A DNA stretch of 64,000 nt from Nitrososphaerota archaeon. GTDB lineage: Archaea > Thermoproteota > Nitrososphaeria > Conexivisphaerales > DTJL01. Positions 1 through 8,652 of the stretch are shown piece after piece. The DNA is taken from NCBI GenBank assembly GCA_021324115.1, contig JAJPJS010000025.1:19661-83660 (forward strand), in the 5' to 3' direction. A program made the translations under genes and the position numbers. The notes under the pieces were generated by a model, which was given only the letters and a program-made list of their open reading frames with translations, had not been told where the DNA came from and did no database searches. Numbering within the stretch: position 1 is the stretch's first letter; every line of letters begins with the position of its first letter.

Positions 1-2
1 GC

Positions 3-101
3 AAGGATAGGAGCTGGATCAAGTGGTGGGAGGTTCACACACCTACGCTTGCACCTGATGTCCTGGTCGATGGTGTCACCGTCACTAGGGCAGTCTCATA
101 A
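3..101 (+). CDS. C-terminal end of an unidentified protein (partial)
   Basis: An open frame enters from the left edge and stops at TAA 99-101, giving about 32 residues that end in LVDGVTVTRAVS. There is no stop codon upstream within the window. The tail has no recognisable motif, so the product cannot be named. It is called only because the frame is open to the edge and is followed by a normal gene-to-gene gap holding the thermosome promoter. Confidence 0.4.
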   Translation, partial: KDRSWIKWWEVHTPTLAPDVLVDGVTVTRAVS

Positions 102-216
102 GGACTATTTGCTATACATAACCTCACCTCACCTCAGGGTTACACCAATCTCCCAGTCGAACCTGTTCACGCTAAATTCACATTGATTCTCAGATTCCAG
201 CTATGAAAAAGCTCGG

Positions 217-229
217 AAAATTTATAAAT
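217..229 (+). promoter_or_regulatory. TATA box of the thermosome gene
   Basis: The A/T block AAAATTTATAAAT matches the archaeal box A consensus. Transcription would start near 245-252, leaving a leader of roughly 35-40 nt before ATG 287. Its position also excludes the in-frame ATG at 203, which lies upstream of the TATA box. Confidence 0.7.
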
Positions 230-286
230 GGTAATCAGGGGAACAGTGCTTACACAAGATTTACTCGACTAGGAGTAGTGATACAT

Positions 287-1957
287 ATGTCAACAACCGC
301 AATTCCTGCTGTTACTTCCTCGGGTCAACCTGTTCTCATCCTGAAAGAGGGCAGTTCGGAGACCAAAGGGAGGGAGGCGCAGCGGAACAATATAACTGCA
401 GCCGCCCTAGTGGCGGAAATAGTTCGCACCAGCCTTGGACCAAGAGGAATGGACAAGATGCTGGTGGATTCACTTGGTGACGTTACCATAACAAACGATG
501 GCGCGACAATCCTCAAGGAGATCGACGTACAGCATCCTGCAGCCAAGATGATGGTTGAGATAAGCAAGGCAACCGACAGCGAAGTAGGAGACGGCACCAC
601 AAGCACCGTCGTGCTTGCTGGAGGCCTTCTCGAGAGAGCACGCTCACTCATAGACAAGGATGTGCATCCGACCATAATCGTCGATGGGTACAGAAAGGCG
701 TCTCAGGAAGCAATCAGGATACTCAACGAGATAGGAATCAAAGCCGACCTGAGCAACAAGGAGGACCTCCTCAAGGTGGCGAGGACATCTCTGTCCACCA
801 AGCTGGTCTCAAGAGATTCGGAGCATCTGTCGAAACTGATTGTGGATGCTCTACTCCAGGTCAGTGAAAAGGGTTCAGATGGCAAGTACACTGTAGACAT
901 AGACAACGTAAAGGTCGAGAAGAAGCCCGGAGGCTCCGTACTCGACACACAGCTAGTCAAGGGCATCGTGGTCGACAAGGAAGTGGTGCATGCGGGAATG
1001 CCTAAACGTGTGGAGAAGGCCAAGATCGCCCTGATCAATTCGGCCCTTGAAATCGAGAAGACCGAGTTCGACGCAAAGATCAACATAAGCGATCCGACCC
1101 AGATGAAGGCGTTTCTGGACGAAGAAGCAAACATGCTGAAGGAAATGGTGGAGAAGGTGAAGAAGGCCGGTGCAAACGTCGTTGTTTGCCAAAAGGGCAT
1201 CGACGATATCGCCCAGCACTACCTCGCAAAGTCTGGCGTGCTTGCAGTGAGGAGGGTCAAGATGTCGGACATGGAAAAGCTTGCCAAGGCAACTGGGGGA
1301 CGTGTGGTAACCTCCCTTGACGAGATGACGGAATCAGACCTGGGTTACGCAGGGCTTGTAGAAGAGAGGAAGATCGAAGAGGACAAGTGGGTGTTCATCG
1401 AGGGGTGCAAGAATCCCAAGGCTGTAACAATTCTGGTCAGAGGTGGAGGACAGAGGATCGTCGACGAAGCCGAAAGGAGCGTTCACGATGCCGTGATGAC
1501 GGTGAAGGACGTGCTGGAGAAGCCGGTGATCGTGGCCGGAGGTGGCGCCCCTGAGGCGGAGCTCGCTGCAAGACTGAGAGACTTTGCGGCCAGCCTGCCA
1601 GGAAGGGAGCAGCTCGCTGTTCAGAAGTTCGCGGAGGCGCTCGAGACAATACCCTTAACCATAGCGGAAAACGCCGGAATGTCTCCACTCGACGTTCAGG
1701 TTGAGCTCGCCGCTGCTCACGGACAGGGTAAGAAATGGCACGGAGTGGATGCGCTGGGCAACAAGGTTGCAGATATGCTTTCCAAAGAAGTGATCGAGCC
1801 GCTCGCGGTCAAGGAGCAGGTTATAAAATCGGCTACCGAGGCCGCTTCGATGATACTTAGAATCGACGATATTGTCAGCGCTGGCAAGAGCAAGGCTCCG
1901 CCGACACCGCCCGGAGGAAAGGGTGGTGGCGAAGGCGGAGGAATGGGCGAGGACTAG
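287..1957 (+). CDS. ths: Thermosome subunit (group II chaperonin)
   Basis: A 556-residue ATP-dependent group II chaperonin subunit; the family forms double rings with a built-in lid in the cytosol. Visible signatures are GPRGMDKM (about residues 51-58), NDGATIL (about 70-76), [12 protein letters not shown] (about 101-112) and the GGGAPEAE segment near residue 420. The glycine-rich tail ends in GGMGED, typical of archaeal thermosomes. ATG 287 is chosen over the longer in-frame ATG 203 because the TATA box at 217-229 lies between them; a GGAG-like motif lies about 12 nt upstream. Alpha versus beta paralog cannot be assigned here. It is monocistronic, followed by a T-rich run near 2031-2044. Confidence 0.97.
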   Translation: MSTTAIPAVTSSGQPVLILKEGSSETKGREAQRNNITAAALVAEIVRTSLGPRGMDKMLVDSLGDVTITNDGATILKEIDVQHPAAKMMVEISKATDSEVGDGTTSTVVLAGGLLERARSLIDKDVHPTIIVDGYRKASQEAIRILNEIGIKADLSNKEDLLKVARTSLSTKLVSRDSEHLSKLIVDALLQVSEKGSDGKYTVDIDNVKVEKKPGGSVLDTQLVKGIVVDKEVVHAGMPKRVEKAKIALINSALEIEKTEFDAKINISDPTQMKAFLDEEANMLKEMVEKVKKAGANVVVCQKGIDDIAQHYLAKSGVLAVRRVKMSDMEKLAKATGGRVVTSLDEMTESDLGYAGLVEERKIEEDKWVFIEGCKNPKAVTILVRGGGQRIVDEAERSVHDAVMTVKDVLEKPVIVAGGGAPEAELAARLRDFAASLPGREQLAVQKFAEALETIPLTIAENAGMSPLDVQVELAAAHGQGKKWHGVDALGNKVADMLSKEVIEPLAVKEQVIKSATEAASMILRIDDIVSAGKSKAPPTPPGGKGGGEGGGMGED

Positions 1958-1984
1958 ACTAGACTAGACTAGACTATACTAGAC
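1955..1984 (+). repeat. TAGAC pentanucleotide tandem repeat starting at the thermosome stop codon
   Basis: Six consecutive 5-nt units: four perfect TAGAC, one TATAC, then TAGAC. The first unit begins with the TAG stop codon of the thermosome gene. Since five is not a multiple of three, TAG falls in all three forward frames within 15 nt. Confidence 0.9.
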
Positions 1985-2268
1985 CAGAAGGATAGTCGGT
2001 CGTCGGATTTTATCGAGGAACTGTTCCGCGCCTCTTTCTTTTTTGCCCTTCATATTTATTTCATGTAATACCATTTTATCGTTATATTTGGTTTCAGTAC
2101 TCTGTAGCCATTATTCAACTTACACCCACCTGTATCCTTTTTTATCTCCCTTGGGCCTCATTTATCCAGCGAGAACTGTTATATCTGAAAACGGTTTTTC
2201 CAGTAAAGCCTGGCACACCCGACAAAATCAGGAATCCTTTTATCGGGAACCTGTTGAATTGATTCAGA
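1985..2268. other. Intergenic region after the thermosome gene
   Basis: Apart from the pentamer repeat, this stretch holds a pyrimidine/T-rich run near 2031-2044, a plausible thermosome terminator. A TTTTATC motif near 2237-2243 sits about 29 nt before the next start codon and could be its TATA box. A 104-codon open frame here has low-complexity hydrophobic composition and overlaps the next gene, so it was not called. Confidence 0.5.
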
Positions 2269-2775
2269 TTGTGGTCCACCGTAAGCAGATCATTTCAGAA
2301 CAGAAAGGCCGGCCTGGCCGTTGCCAGAGTAATGATAGAAAGTGGGATAAGGCTTGATGAGAAGGGAAGGCTTTACGTCGGTAATGTGAGAATATCCGAC
2401 ACTGCGCTGGCCAGAGCCGCGGGAGTGGATAGGAGGGTTGTGAGAGAAACCGCCCATTTTATACTTTCAGAAAAGGCCCTGGCGTCTCTTTTTTCAAAGT
2501 TGCGTCCGTTCGGCTCGAGTCTGGCAGACATAGCAAAGGACCTAGGCTACTCCGTTCTCAAGATCGAGTCAGACCCTCATAACTGGGGGGTGATTTCTGA
2601 CGTGACCTCTGTGCTCGCGAGGCATAGGATAGTGGTCCGACAGGCACTCGCGGACGACCCCGACCTTATACTGGAACCCAGGCTGACACTTGTGGTTGAA
2701 GGTCGGTTGCCGTCCTCTGCCGTCGAGCAGATACGTTCACTTAAATGCGTGAAATCACTCATTCTGCCAAATTAA
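2269..2775 (+). CDS. ACT-domain regulator of amino acid metabolism (COG2150-like)
   Basis: A 168-residue protein with an N-terminal helical/HTH-like segment (ARAAGVDRRVVRET, about 50-63) and a C-terminal ACT-like half with the pattern WGVISDVTSVLARHRIVVRQ...LTLVVEGRLP. This matches the archaeal family annotated as predicted regulators of amino acid metabolism with an ACT domain; ligand and target are unknown. The start is TTG 2269, which gives the Met-Trp beginning remembered for the family. No SD is seen, but TTTTATC about 29 nt upstream would fit a leaderless transcript. ATG 2332 is an alternative that would trim about 21 residues. Confidence 0.8.
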   Translation: MWSTVSRSFQNRKAGLAVARVMIESGIRLDEKGRLYVGNVRISDTALARAAGVDRRVVRETAHFILSEKALASLFSKLRPFGSSLADIAKDLGYSVLKIESDPHNWGVISDVTSVLARHRIVVRQALADDPDLILEPRLTLVVEGRLPSSAVEQIRSLKCVKSLILPN

Positions 2776-2780
2776 CCCAT

Positions 2781-3353
2781 TCAGGCCTGCTTCTCCAGCA
2801 TCTTTGTGAATGTCCAGGTAGCGGTGCTGAGGATTTCATTCAGACGTACCCTGTCCCGGTACCCTCTTATCTTGATTCCCCGCAGCCTTCCGCCAGTTTC
2901 GTCTACCTCATACTCTAAAGCATTCTCCTTTGAGAGCTTCCCCTCCGCCACAAGTTTCTCGTCATCGGACTTCATACCGCCGAGAACTTTACCAAGGAAG
3001 TATGACTTGAATGGGCTGGTCGAGGACCTGAGCACAACGTCGGGCGCCACGGTTATCTGCAAAAAGTCAGCACCAATGGAAGCATTGCCCAGGAGGTAGC
3101 CATCACTGAGCCTTTTCAGCTGCCTTTCTTCCCTCGCCTCAATGACAGGCTTTGTGGCTACTTCAGCAACCTTTGTCTCTGGTTTCACACTTGCCGCCTT
3201 CACGAAGCTCCGTTCTCCAAGCTGCTTGTCCACGATGGAAAGCAGTTTTTTGCTTCTGTCCAGTTCCTCGGTGAGGGAAGCTATCTTTTCCTCAAGCCAT
3301 GCACGAATATCCGCCAGCTCCTTTAGCTCCTCGTCCTGGCTCATACGGATCAT
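2781..3353 (-). CDS. Conserved coiled-coil protein of unknown function
   Basis: A 190-residue soluble protein. Residues about 5-48 form a charged coiled coil (ELKELADIRAWLEEKIASL onward). A Lys/Ala/Glu-rich linker follows to about residue 80. The globular C-terminal half contains SPFKSYFLGKVLGGMK and ends in TATWTFTKMLEK. I do not recognise a named family. It lies directly downstream of tbp on the same strand (about 40 bp gap) and converges with the ACT regulator. A role in transcription or chromatin is only a guess from that neighbour. An internal ATG at codon 4 is an alternative start. Confidence 0.75.
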   Translation of the reverse strand: MIRMSQDEELKELADIRAWLEEKIASLTEELDRSKKLLSIVDKQLGERSFVKAASVKPETKVAEVATKPVIEAREERQLKRLSDGYLLGNASIGADFLQITVAPDVVLRSSTSPFKSYFLGKVLGGMKSDDEKLVAEGKLSKENALEYEVDETGGRLRGIKIRGYRDRVRLNEILSTATWTFTKMLEKQA

Positions 3354-3394
3354 GCCATCCTGCTTGTGTTATAACTTTTCCACTACATTTCGGC

Positions 3395-3961
3395 TCAATA
3401 AATCATCAGCTTGTCGTTCTCTAGGATCACGTGCAGGTTGTTTACCGCCTTGTAAACCTCTTCTTCCTTCTTAGCGCCTGTGCAGACAAGCTTTCCTGAC
3501 GCGAAAAGCAGTATTACCGTCTTTGGTTCGAGCATTCTGTGGATAAGACCCGGGAACTGTTCCGGCTCGTACATCGACCTTGGAAGCGTGAGAGCCGCTT
3601 CTTCAAGCTTAACCCTCCCACCTAGGCTGGCCGAAGCTACGATGTTCTGGATTTCTATGACAGCTTCATTCTTCACATCAATGTTTCCTTTCCTGAGCTT
3701 CTGAACAACTAGGTTAACGGCCTTGAAAGCCTGTGCTTCCGATTTCGCGCCGGTGCAGACCATCTTCCCCGAGCTGAATATCAACGTGGCTGTCTTGGGC
3801 GCCTTCAGCCTGAACACCAGTCCGGGAAACTGTTCAGGGTGGTACTCCACATCAGGAAAAACCCTCTGGATTTCCAGAAGGTCGATATTCTGGTTAACGC
3901 TCGCAGAAGCAACAACATTTTCTATAGATATAACGGGAGTTGTCTGGGGCATATTTGACAC
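3395..3961 (-). CDS. tbp: TATA-box-binding protein
   Basis: A 188-residue TBP that bends box A DNA and recruits TFB and RNA polymerase. The two-fold repeat is obvious: IENVVASASV...FPGLVFRLKAPKTATLIFSSGKMVCTGAK in the first half and IQNIVASASL...FPGLIHRMLEPKTVILLFASGKLVCTGAK in the second. It lacks the long acidic tail of some archaeal TBPs. Two starts are possible: GTG 3961 and ATG 3952. Each has a TATA box at leaderless spacing upstream, so both may be used. Confidence 0.98.
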   Translation of the reverse strand: MSNMPQTTPVISIENVVASASVNQNIDLLEIQRVFPDVEYHPEQFPGLVFRLKAPKTATLIFSSGKMVCTGAKSEAQAFKAVNLVVQKLRKGNIDVKNEAVIEIQNIVASASLGGRVKLEEAALTLPRSMYEPEQFPGLIHRMLEPKTVILLFASGKLVCTGAKKEEEVYKAVNNLHVILENDKLMIY

Positions 3962-3972
3962 TATTTAAAGTG

Positions 3973-3993
3973 CTTATAAAAGGTGTATATAAA
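3973..3993 (-). promoter_or_regulatory. Two tandem TATA boxes of tbp
   Basis: Read on the minus strand, TTTATATAC (3985-3993) and TTTTATAAG (3973-3981) are both good box A matches. Their centres lie about 28 nt before GTG 3961 and about 26 nt before ATG 3952 respectively. That suggests two leaderless transcripts or one start site with a redundant box. Confidence 0.55.
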
Positions 3994-3999
3994 CGTTGA

Positions 4000-4263
4000 A
4001 AGACTCGGTTCTGTAGAGAATTCGAAACCGTATCTCCCTTGTCAACTTTCTGCTCGTGTTTTAAATAATCATTTGCCATCCTTTTCACCCTCTGAGGCCA
4101 CATCTGCCTCGATGTGGTTTCGGTGAATTCACATTACTTTCAGGACTGGTGTATCATCGAACTTAAGTGAACACTTGGCCTTTTCACCGATTCTCCACCC
4201 ATATTGAACCTTCTACACACTCATTCTTGGATTTGATCTTACATCCGGGTTTCACGCATCTTC
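4000..4263. other. Intergenic region between tbp and signal peptidase
   Basis: No credible coding sequence, RNA gene or repeat was found here. A 69-codon minus-strand frame runs through the tbp promoter and was rejected. Confidence 0.5.
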
Positions 4264-4905
4264 TTAGGTTGGCTTCCTCACTGGAACCAGATCCTTTCTA
4301 GAGCTGAAATCTCCTCGGTATCTGGTCAGGGGCCGCGACCTTCCGGTCAGCCTGTGCACTCTCTGCAAGTATGGTTTTGACATCCCCGGCCCTTTGAATT
4401 CCGGTGAACCTTCACTCGAAGTTCGTGCACCCCTGACTTTTTCATGGCCCTCTCCAAGCAGATAATCCATTACAATAAGAAACAGGAGGGTTAGCGCGAA
4501 GCCTATCTTTGCTGCTTCACTAGTGACCACTCCAAACCCGTAAACAAGGGCATCAACCTTCCCCACGAGTACGGACTGGGTGACTTCTGCGGGGTCTGGA
4601 AACGGGTTGTTGTCTCCTTTAACTGTGACGTACGGGACGGGGGCATTGAAGTGGGTCGAGACCACCCTGTGGATTATCATCTCAGTTCCGTACCTGTATA
4701 CCACTATGTCACCAACGTGCAATGATTGGAGATTCGTGGGCAGCACGAGAGCCAGGTCCCCGGTATGGATTGTAGGCAACATGCTTATCCCTTCGACCGG
4801 CAAAGCCACATCAAAATCGTTGAGCAGACTGACAGTCACGAGGATGATCGCCACGATTATTGCAACGTCCAGCAATACCGTCACGACCCGCCTTGAGGTC
4901 ATCAT
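4264..4905 (-). CDS. Signal peptidase I (SEC11-type)
   Basis: A 213-residue membrane serine protease that removes signal peptides from secreted preproteins. TM1 is at about residues 8-28. The nucleophile Ser41 is in GISMLPT, followed by GDLALV. His79 in IIHRVV replaces the bacterial lysine, as in eukaryotic and archaeal SEC11, and Asp98 is in KGDNNPFPD. A second TM segment lies near residues 122-145. The Arg/Lys-rich tail (about 150-213) is longer than needed for catalysis. A GGTGG motif is about 11 nt upstream, with a GATTTAAAC TATA-like box further upstream. Confidence 0.93.
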   Translation of the reverse strand: MMTSRRVVTVLLDVAIIVAIILVTVSLLNDFDVALPVEGISMLPTIHTGDLALVLPTNLQSLHVGDIVVYRYGTEMIIHRVVSTHFNAPVPYVTVKGDNNPFPDPAEVTQSVLVGKVDALVYGFGVVTSEAAKIGFALTLLFLIVMDYLLGEGHEKVRGARTSSEGSPEFKGPGMSKPYLQRVHRLTGRSRPLTRYRGDFSSRKDLVPVRKPT

Positions 4906-5010
4906 GGATGCGTGTCCACCTGAGCATGGGGTTTAAATCTTGCTGATTGTGGGACAACAGGTCACACACTCAAATAGTGGTATTTCCTTCCCACAAGAAG
5001 CTGAAGAAAA

Positions 5011-5346
5011 TTGCACTTCCAAGCCTCACTCGTTGCCTTGACGTTAACAGTGGCCGGCGTAATGATAATACTATTCGCCCTGGACCCAAGACAGTTCTCA
5101 TTCCCGGTTGTGCTGGGTGTGGTCCTTGCCGTGGATGGCCTCTATGTCACAATAGGAGGATTTGCTGCAAGCAGAGAATCAGGGCAGAGGAGATACTTCT
5201 TTCTCTGGGGTCTGATCACATTGATTGCGGGATTGACATTGCTTGCCGCGACAACTGTCAGCATATCCACACTGACACCCTTTGTAATTGGGGCCCTCTT
5301 GATCCTTCTCGGGATAGTCGCTCTCTGGAATGCAAGCAACAGGTAA
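5011..5346 (+). CDS. Small polytopic membrane protein, unknown function
   Basis: A 111-residue hydrophobic protein with four predicted TM segments (about 5-25, 31-50, 62-82, 86-106) separated by short polar turns such as ALDPRQ and SRESGQRR. No family motif is recognised; helical-hairpin proteins of this size include DUF-type inner membrane proteins. The start TTG 5011 is weakly supported. It lies just upstream of the Cas4-like nuclease gene on the same strand, with an intergenic gap under 80 bp. Confidence 0.55.
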   Translation: MHFQASLVALTLTVAGVMIILFALDPRQFSFPVVLGVVLAVDGLYVTIGGFAASRESGQRRYFFLWGLITLIAGLTLLAATTVSISTLTPFVIGALLILLGIVALWNASNR

Positions 5347-5420
5347 AGCCCGTTGTGTCTTCAACTCAAAAGGGCAGGTGAATTCTCGGACTGTCTGAAG
5401 ATGAGCTGCTGAAACAGGCC

Positions 5421-6452
5421 GTGAGAGACGGACTGGCAAAGTCCTGGAAGCGTGAAAGTCTCGACCACTGGAGAAAGGTTGGACAGTATTATCCAAGTGG
5501 AATAGGTTCCTGCCTGAGGAAGCAGTTCTATGACTTTGTTTCTCCGAAACCACCCACTCCCGAAGAACTTGCGCTATTCGCCACAGGTAAGGGAATCCAC
5601 GAGACAGTGGCTGAGGCTCTACGCAAGTCTGGACTGGTGAAGGTCGACCAGGTGGAAATGCCTGTGACGCTTAACCTATCATCCGAGGTTTCCCTGTCTG
5701 GCAGGGTCGACATAATACTGGCAGAGATGAGCGGAAAAAGGGTGATTGTTGAGGTGAAGTCGTCAAGCCGTCTGCCAGATCAGCCACATGAGAACCACAC
5801 GATGCAGCTTCAGACCTACCTGCATGCCTTAAACCTGGAGCTTGGTCTCCTGCTATACTGGGATAAGAGGACGGGACAGCTTGCAAGTTTCCGGGTGGAG
5901 CGAGACGCCTCCTGGCTGAAGAGGATAGGCGAAAGAACCTTCATGCTCGATGCACATCTGAGGGTGAAGAAAGCACCATTCAGGGAAGCATTCTTCACCG
6001 GTAAATACTGGGAGTGTGATTATTGTCCTTACCTTGCGGAGTGCGACCCCTTCGCAGTCCAGGGTGTGACTCGGGGAAGCAAACTGGCACTTGTTGGGAT
6101 CTCTGCCCAGGGTGGTGAAGCTTCGCCGAACCCGGTGTATCAGCCGGATATCAATTCAATAAAAAGGCTGGTATATGGGCTGAAAGCCGAGGGCGATGTC
6201 GTTATCCTTCTGGCGGATTTTCTTCCCGGACTCGAGCCCAAGATAGTTGAGAACTTGAAATCCTCCGGTGTGCCTTATGATGCTTTCCTTTCAAAGCCAA
6301 TGGAGTTGGATTCCGTACGCCTTTGGAAGGTGGAGCTTGGAAGGAGGTTATCCACGAATTACCAGATCGCATCATTTCTGGACTCTGATGAAGCGGTTCT
6401 CGACATGGCAGCAAAATTTGCAAGGAGGGTCCAGAAGCTGGCACCTTCCTAA
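5421..6452 (+). CDS. Cas4/RecB-like PD-(D/E)XK nuclease with Fe-S cysteines
   Basis: A 343-residue predicted DNA exonuclease. Motifs in order: Cys31 (GSCLRKQFYD), His60 in GKGIHE, Asp97 in GRVDII, Glu111-Val-Lys113 (VEVKSS), Gln129-x3-Tyr133, then Cys199, Cys202 and Cys208 (WECDYCPYLAEC). The one-plus-three cysteine arrangement is that of the Cas4/AddB-type [4Fe-4S] nuclease. The roughly 130-residue C-terminal extension is not in Cas4 and has no recognised motif. No CRISPR array or cas gene is nearby, so a general repair or processing role is more likely. GTG 5421 is the first standard start; the frame is open back to 5382, where an ATT preceded by AGGTGA could start a protein 13 residues longer. 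Confidence 0.85.
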   Translation: MRDGLAKSWKRESLDHWRKVGQYYPSGIGSCLRKQFYDFVSPKPPTPEELALFATGKGIHETVAEALRKSGLVKVDQVEMPVTLNLSSEVSLSGRVDIILAEMSGKRVIVEVKSSSRLPDQPHENHTMQLQTYLHALNLELGLLLYWDKRTGQLASFRVERDASWLKRIGERTFMLDAHLRVKKAPFREAFFTGKYWECDYCPYLAECDPFAVQGVTRGSKLALVGISAQGGEASPNPVYQPDINSIKRLVYGLKAEGDVVILLADFLPGLEPKIVENLKSSGVPYDAFLSKPMELDSVRLWKVELGRRLSTNYQIASFLDSDEAVLDMAAKFARRVQKLAPS

Positions 6453-6630
6453 CTCCATCACAGACACTTCACAGAACTTTTTCGAGGAAACCGTCACGTA
6501 TGGATGTTAGGCCCAGTGCCTTCATGGTTTTGCGGCAGATTCGGGAAGGTTGGTCTCCGAACCCCGATCTACTGTCAATCTCTGATATTTGGATTAGAAT
6601 TATAGCAGGGTTACAGGGAGGGGAACTGGG

Positions 6631-7512
6631 TTGCAGACTCTGTCAGACGGTATCCACTATCTCGGCACGGTGGGAATACCTCCGACCACGGCAATTTACC
6701 TTGTCATGGACCAGGGGGATTCTGCGATAATCGAACCCGGTCCGAACTCCGGTTCGGTATCGGTCATAAGAATGATCAGGGAAGCCAGCGTGCCGGATGG
6801 CTCCATAACGAAGCTGGTTGCAACGCACATACATCTGGACCATGCCGGGGCCTCCCAGGCCCTACTGAACCATTTTCCAGGGAGCCGTCTCTATGTCTAT
6901 CAGGGGGCGGCAAAATATCTCACCGACAATACACAATTGGTCGAATCTGCTTCAAAAATTCTCGGGCCTCTGTTTTCAAGGTGGGGTGGGATGCCGGCGG
7001 TGGATGGAGATAGGATCACAGAAATTAACGAAGCTTTCACTGTAAAGGTAGGGAGGATCCAATTAAAACCTGTCTATACACCTGGCCATGCCCCGTTTCA
7101 CATGAGCTTGTGGGATGAAAAATCCAGGACATTGTTCACCGGCGATGCGGTAGGGATGTACGTCAGCAAAAAGGAAACTCTTTGGCCGGCCAGTCCTCTT
7201 CCATCCTTCAGGTTTGATATGGAGATGCAGTCGCTCAGCAGGATCATCTCCTTGGAACCGAAAACTCTCTGCATACCACACTTCGAGCCGGTAACACATG
7301 CGAAGGACTTCCTCAATTTGAACCTCGATATATATGGCAGGTGGCACGACGTGCTGGGCTCTCTGAAAGACAAGAGTGACGTGGAGGGCGCAGCTAGGAA
7401 GCTTGTTTCTGTAATCGACTCGTATCGGTGGCTCCCTGGTGACCCTAATGCATGGTTCACTCTGAAGATGCATGTCTCTGGCTTTCTTCAGTATGAGGCT
7501 ACCAAGAGATGA
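6631..7512 (+). CDS. Metallo-beta-lactamase-fold hydrolase
   Basis: A 293-residue binuclear metal hydrolase. The metal motif THIHLDH gives His66, His68, Asp70 and His71. Further ligands are His153 in TPGHAPFH, Asp172 in FTGDAVG and a late His in CIPHFEP. Substrate is not predictable; glyoxalase II-like and other hydrolases share these residues. The start is TTG 6631, preceded at 7 nt by GGGAGGGG (6616-6623). The stop overlaps the next ATG by 4 nt (ATGA), so it is translationally coupled to the HAD gene. Confidence 0.9.
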   Translation: MQTLSDGIHYLGTVGIPPTTAIYLVMDQGDSAIIEPGPNSGSVSVIRMIREASVPDGSITKLVATHIHLDHAGASQALLNHFPGSRLYVYQGAAKYLTDNTQLVESASKILGPLFSRWGGMPAVDGDRITEINEAFTVKVGRIQLKPVYTPGHAPFHMSLWDEKSRTLFTGDAVGMYVSKKETLWPASPLPSFRFDMEMQSLSRIISLEPKTLCIPHFEPVTHAKDFLNLNLDIYGRWHDVLGSLKDKSDVEGAARKLVSVIDSYRWLPGDPNAWFTLKMHVSGFLQYEATKR

Positions 7513-8198
7513 AGGATGTAGTTTCTCTGGATTTCAATGGTACACTGGCCCGCATCGAAGGACTGGACTGGTTCTGGAGGGAAGAAATACCCAGGCTCTA
7601 TTCTGAAAGGTCTGGAATCACTCTTGAAAGGGCAAGAAAGGAGGTACTGGAGGAGTATGATGTCATCGGACCCAAGAGTGCCCAATGGTACGACCCAACA
7701 TTCTGGTTCAACAAATATGGAATCGTAGACATGCTTCCTGAAGCGACCAAACGGCTCGCAGCCCGGACAGAGATATTCCCGGATGTCCGCGGGCTGTCTT
7801 TGCCGGAGGGTGCGGTATTAATAATATGCTCTCGCAGCTGGCCCGAGCTGATAAATACCGTACTGGACAGTGTGGGGCTCCACCCCTACGCAATATACTC
7901 TCCGAGCATGTTCGGGTTTGCTACGAAGGAAAAGAAATTCTACTCTGAGGTCATGAAAAGGATCGGAAACGGCAGAAACATTTTCCTGCATGTTGGAGAC
8001 TCAATTGAATATGACTTTTTTGAGCCTCGAAAGGCAGGTTGGCATTCTGTGCTTGTGGACAGGCAAAACAGATTCCCGCGCCTAAGAAGCAAAGTCAAAG
8101 AGCTCGGCGAGTTGGACCGCTTCCTGAATCAGTTCGATGTTCGTAACCTCGACGGTCGCGTTCCTGATCGAACCTTCTCAAACCCCAACGGGTCGTAA
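7509..8198 (+). CDS. HAD-superfamily hydrolase with a DxN motif I
   Basis: A 229-residue HAD-fold protein. Motif I is LDFNGTL: nucleophile Asp8 is present, but the usual second Asp is Asn10. Motif II is Ser108 in IICSRS. The motif IV acidic region is HVGDSIEYDFFEPRKAGW (Asp164, Asp169). The family mostly dephosphorylates small molecules; the Asn may alter acid-base catalysis or specificity. It overlaps the upstream hydrolase gene by 4 nt. The stop lies 3 bp before the left repeat of the integrated element at 8201. Confidence 0.85.
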   Translation: MKDVVSLDFNGTLARIEGLDWFWREEIPRLYSERSGITLERARKEVLEEYDVIGPKSAQWYDPTFWFNKYGIVDMLPEATKRLAARTEIFPDVRGLSLPEGAVLIICSRSWPELINTVLDSVGLHPYAIYSPSMFGFATKEKKFYSEVMKRIGNGRNIFLHVGDSIEYDFFEPRKAGWHSVLVDRQNRFPRLRSKVKELGELDRFLNQFDVRNLDGRVPDRTFSNPNGS

Positions 8199-8200
8199 AT

Positions 8201-8213
8201 GGAGGAGGGGATG
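8201..8213 (+). repeat. att repeat, distal copy (13 bp)
   Basis: GGAGGAGGGGATG is identical to 15400-15412 at the tRNA-Cys 3' end, in the same orientation. The sequences diverge immediately on both sides. It starts 2 bp after the HAD gene stop codon. Confidence 0.8.
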
Positions 8214-8476
8214 ACTTAAACGCATTGGTGTTGTGATGAGTTACGCCTTTTCAGTCCGCGTTTAGCTTTGACCGGCCGGAATCTGGTGGCAACACCGAGC
8301 GGTGTACCATTACCCCCCATGCTCGGGGAATATAGTTTGTACCATGCCTGTTAACATTAAAATTAGGAGAACCCTGGACAGGCTGGATAGGACGGACAGA
8401 ATTTATGATCAGAAAAACAGCCGGCGCCCCTGTCTTACCGTTCACTTTTAGCCCGAAACTTACATGGTTGATGAAA
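8214..8476. other. Left end of the element without a clear gene
   Basis: No convincing gene was found. A CCGAGC/GCTCGG inverted repeat lies near 8294-8325, and GTACCA occurs twice nearby (about 8303 and 8340). These could be recombination or regulatory sites, but nothing more can be supported. Confidence 0.35.
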
Positions 8477-8635
8477 TTAACGGCGAAGTTTGGTTCCATT
8501 CAGAGTTTGAGAGCCGAGTGTCCATCCAAACCTCTTGTAGACTGCCTTGACATGCTTCAAAAGCTCTTCATAAGACATGACGTCTGACCCCTTCGAGTCG
8601 TTTCTCTCTTTCCTCTTTGCGTGCCTTGGCGACAT
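8477..8635 (-). CDS. Small basic protein of the element (52 aa)
   Basis: Starts at ATG 8635 with a very basic N-terminus (SPRHAKRKERNDSKG), followed by an amphipathic segment (SYEELLKHVKAVYKRFGW). On the minus strand the TATA-like CCTATATAAG (8663-8672) is centred about 30 nt upstream, fitting a leaderless or near-leaderless mRNA. That box lies inside the divergent excisionase gene. No family is recognised; a DNA- or RNA-binding role is suggested only by the charge. An internal ATG (8578) is possible. Confidence 0.5.
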   Translation of the reverse strand: MSPRHAKRKERNDSKGSDVMSYEELLKHVKAVYKRFGWTLGSQTLNGTKLRR

Positions 8636-8652
8636 ATTGCTTTTAGTTATCA

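Noticed and set aside
2043..2357. Plus-strand frame of 104 codons after the thermosome gene
   Set aside because: Overlaps the ACT regulator in another frame, low-complexity hydrophobic sequence, no SD or promoter.
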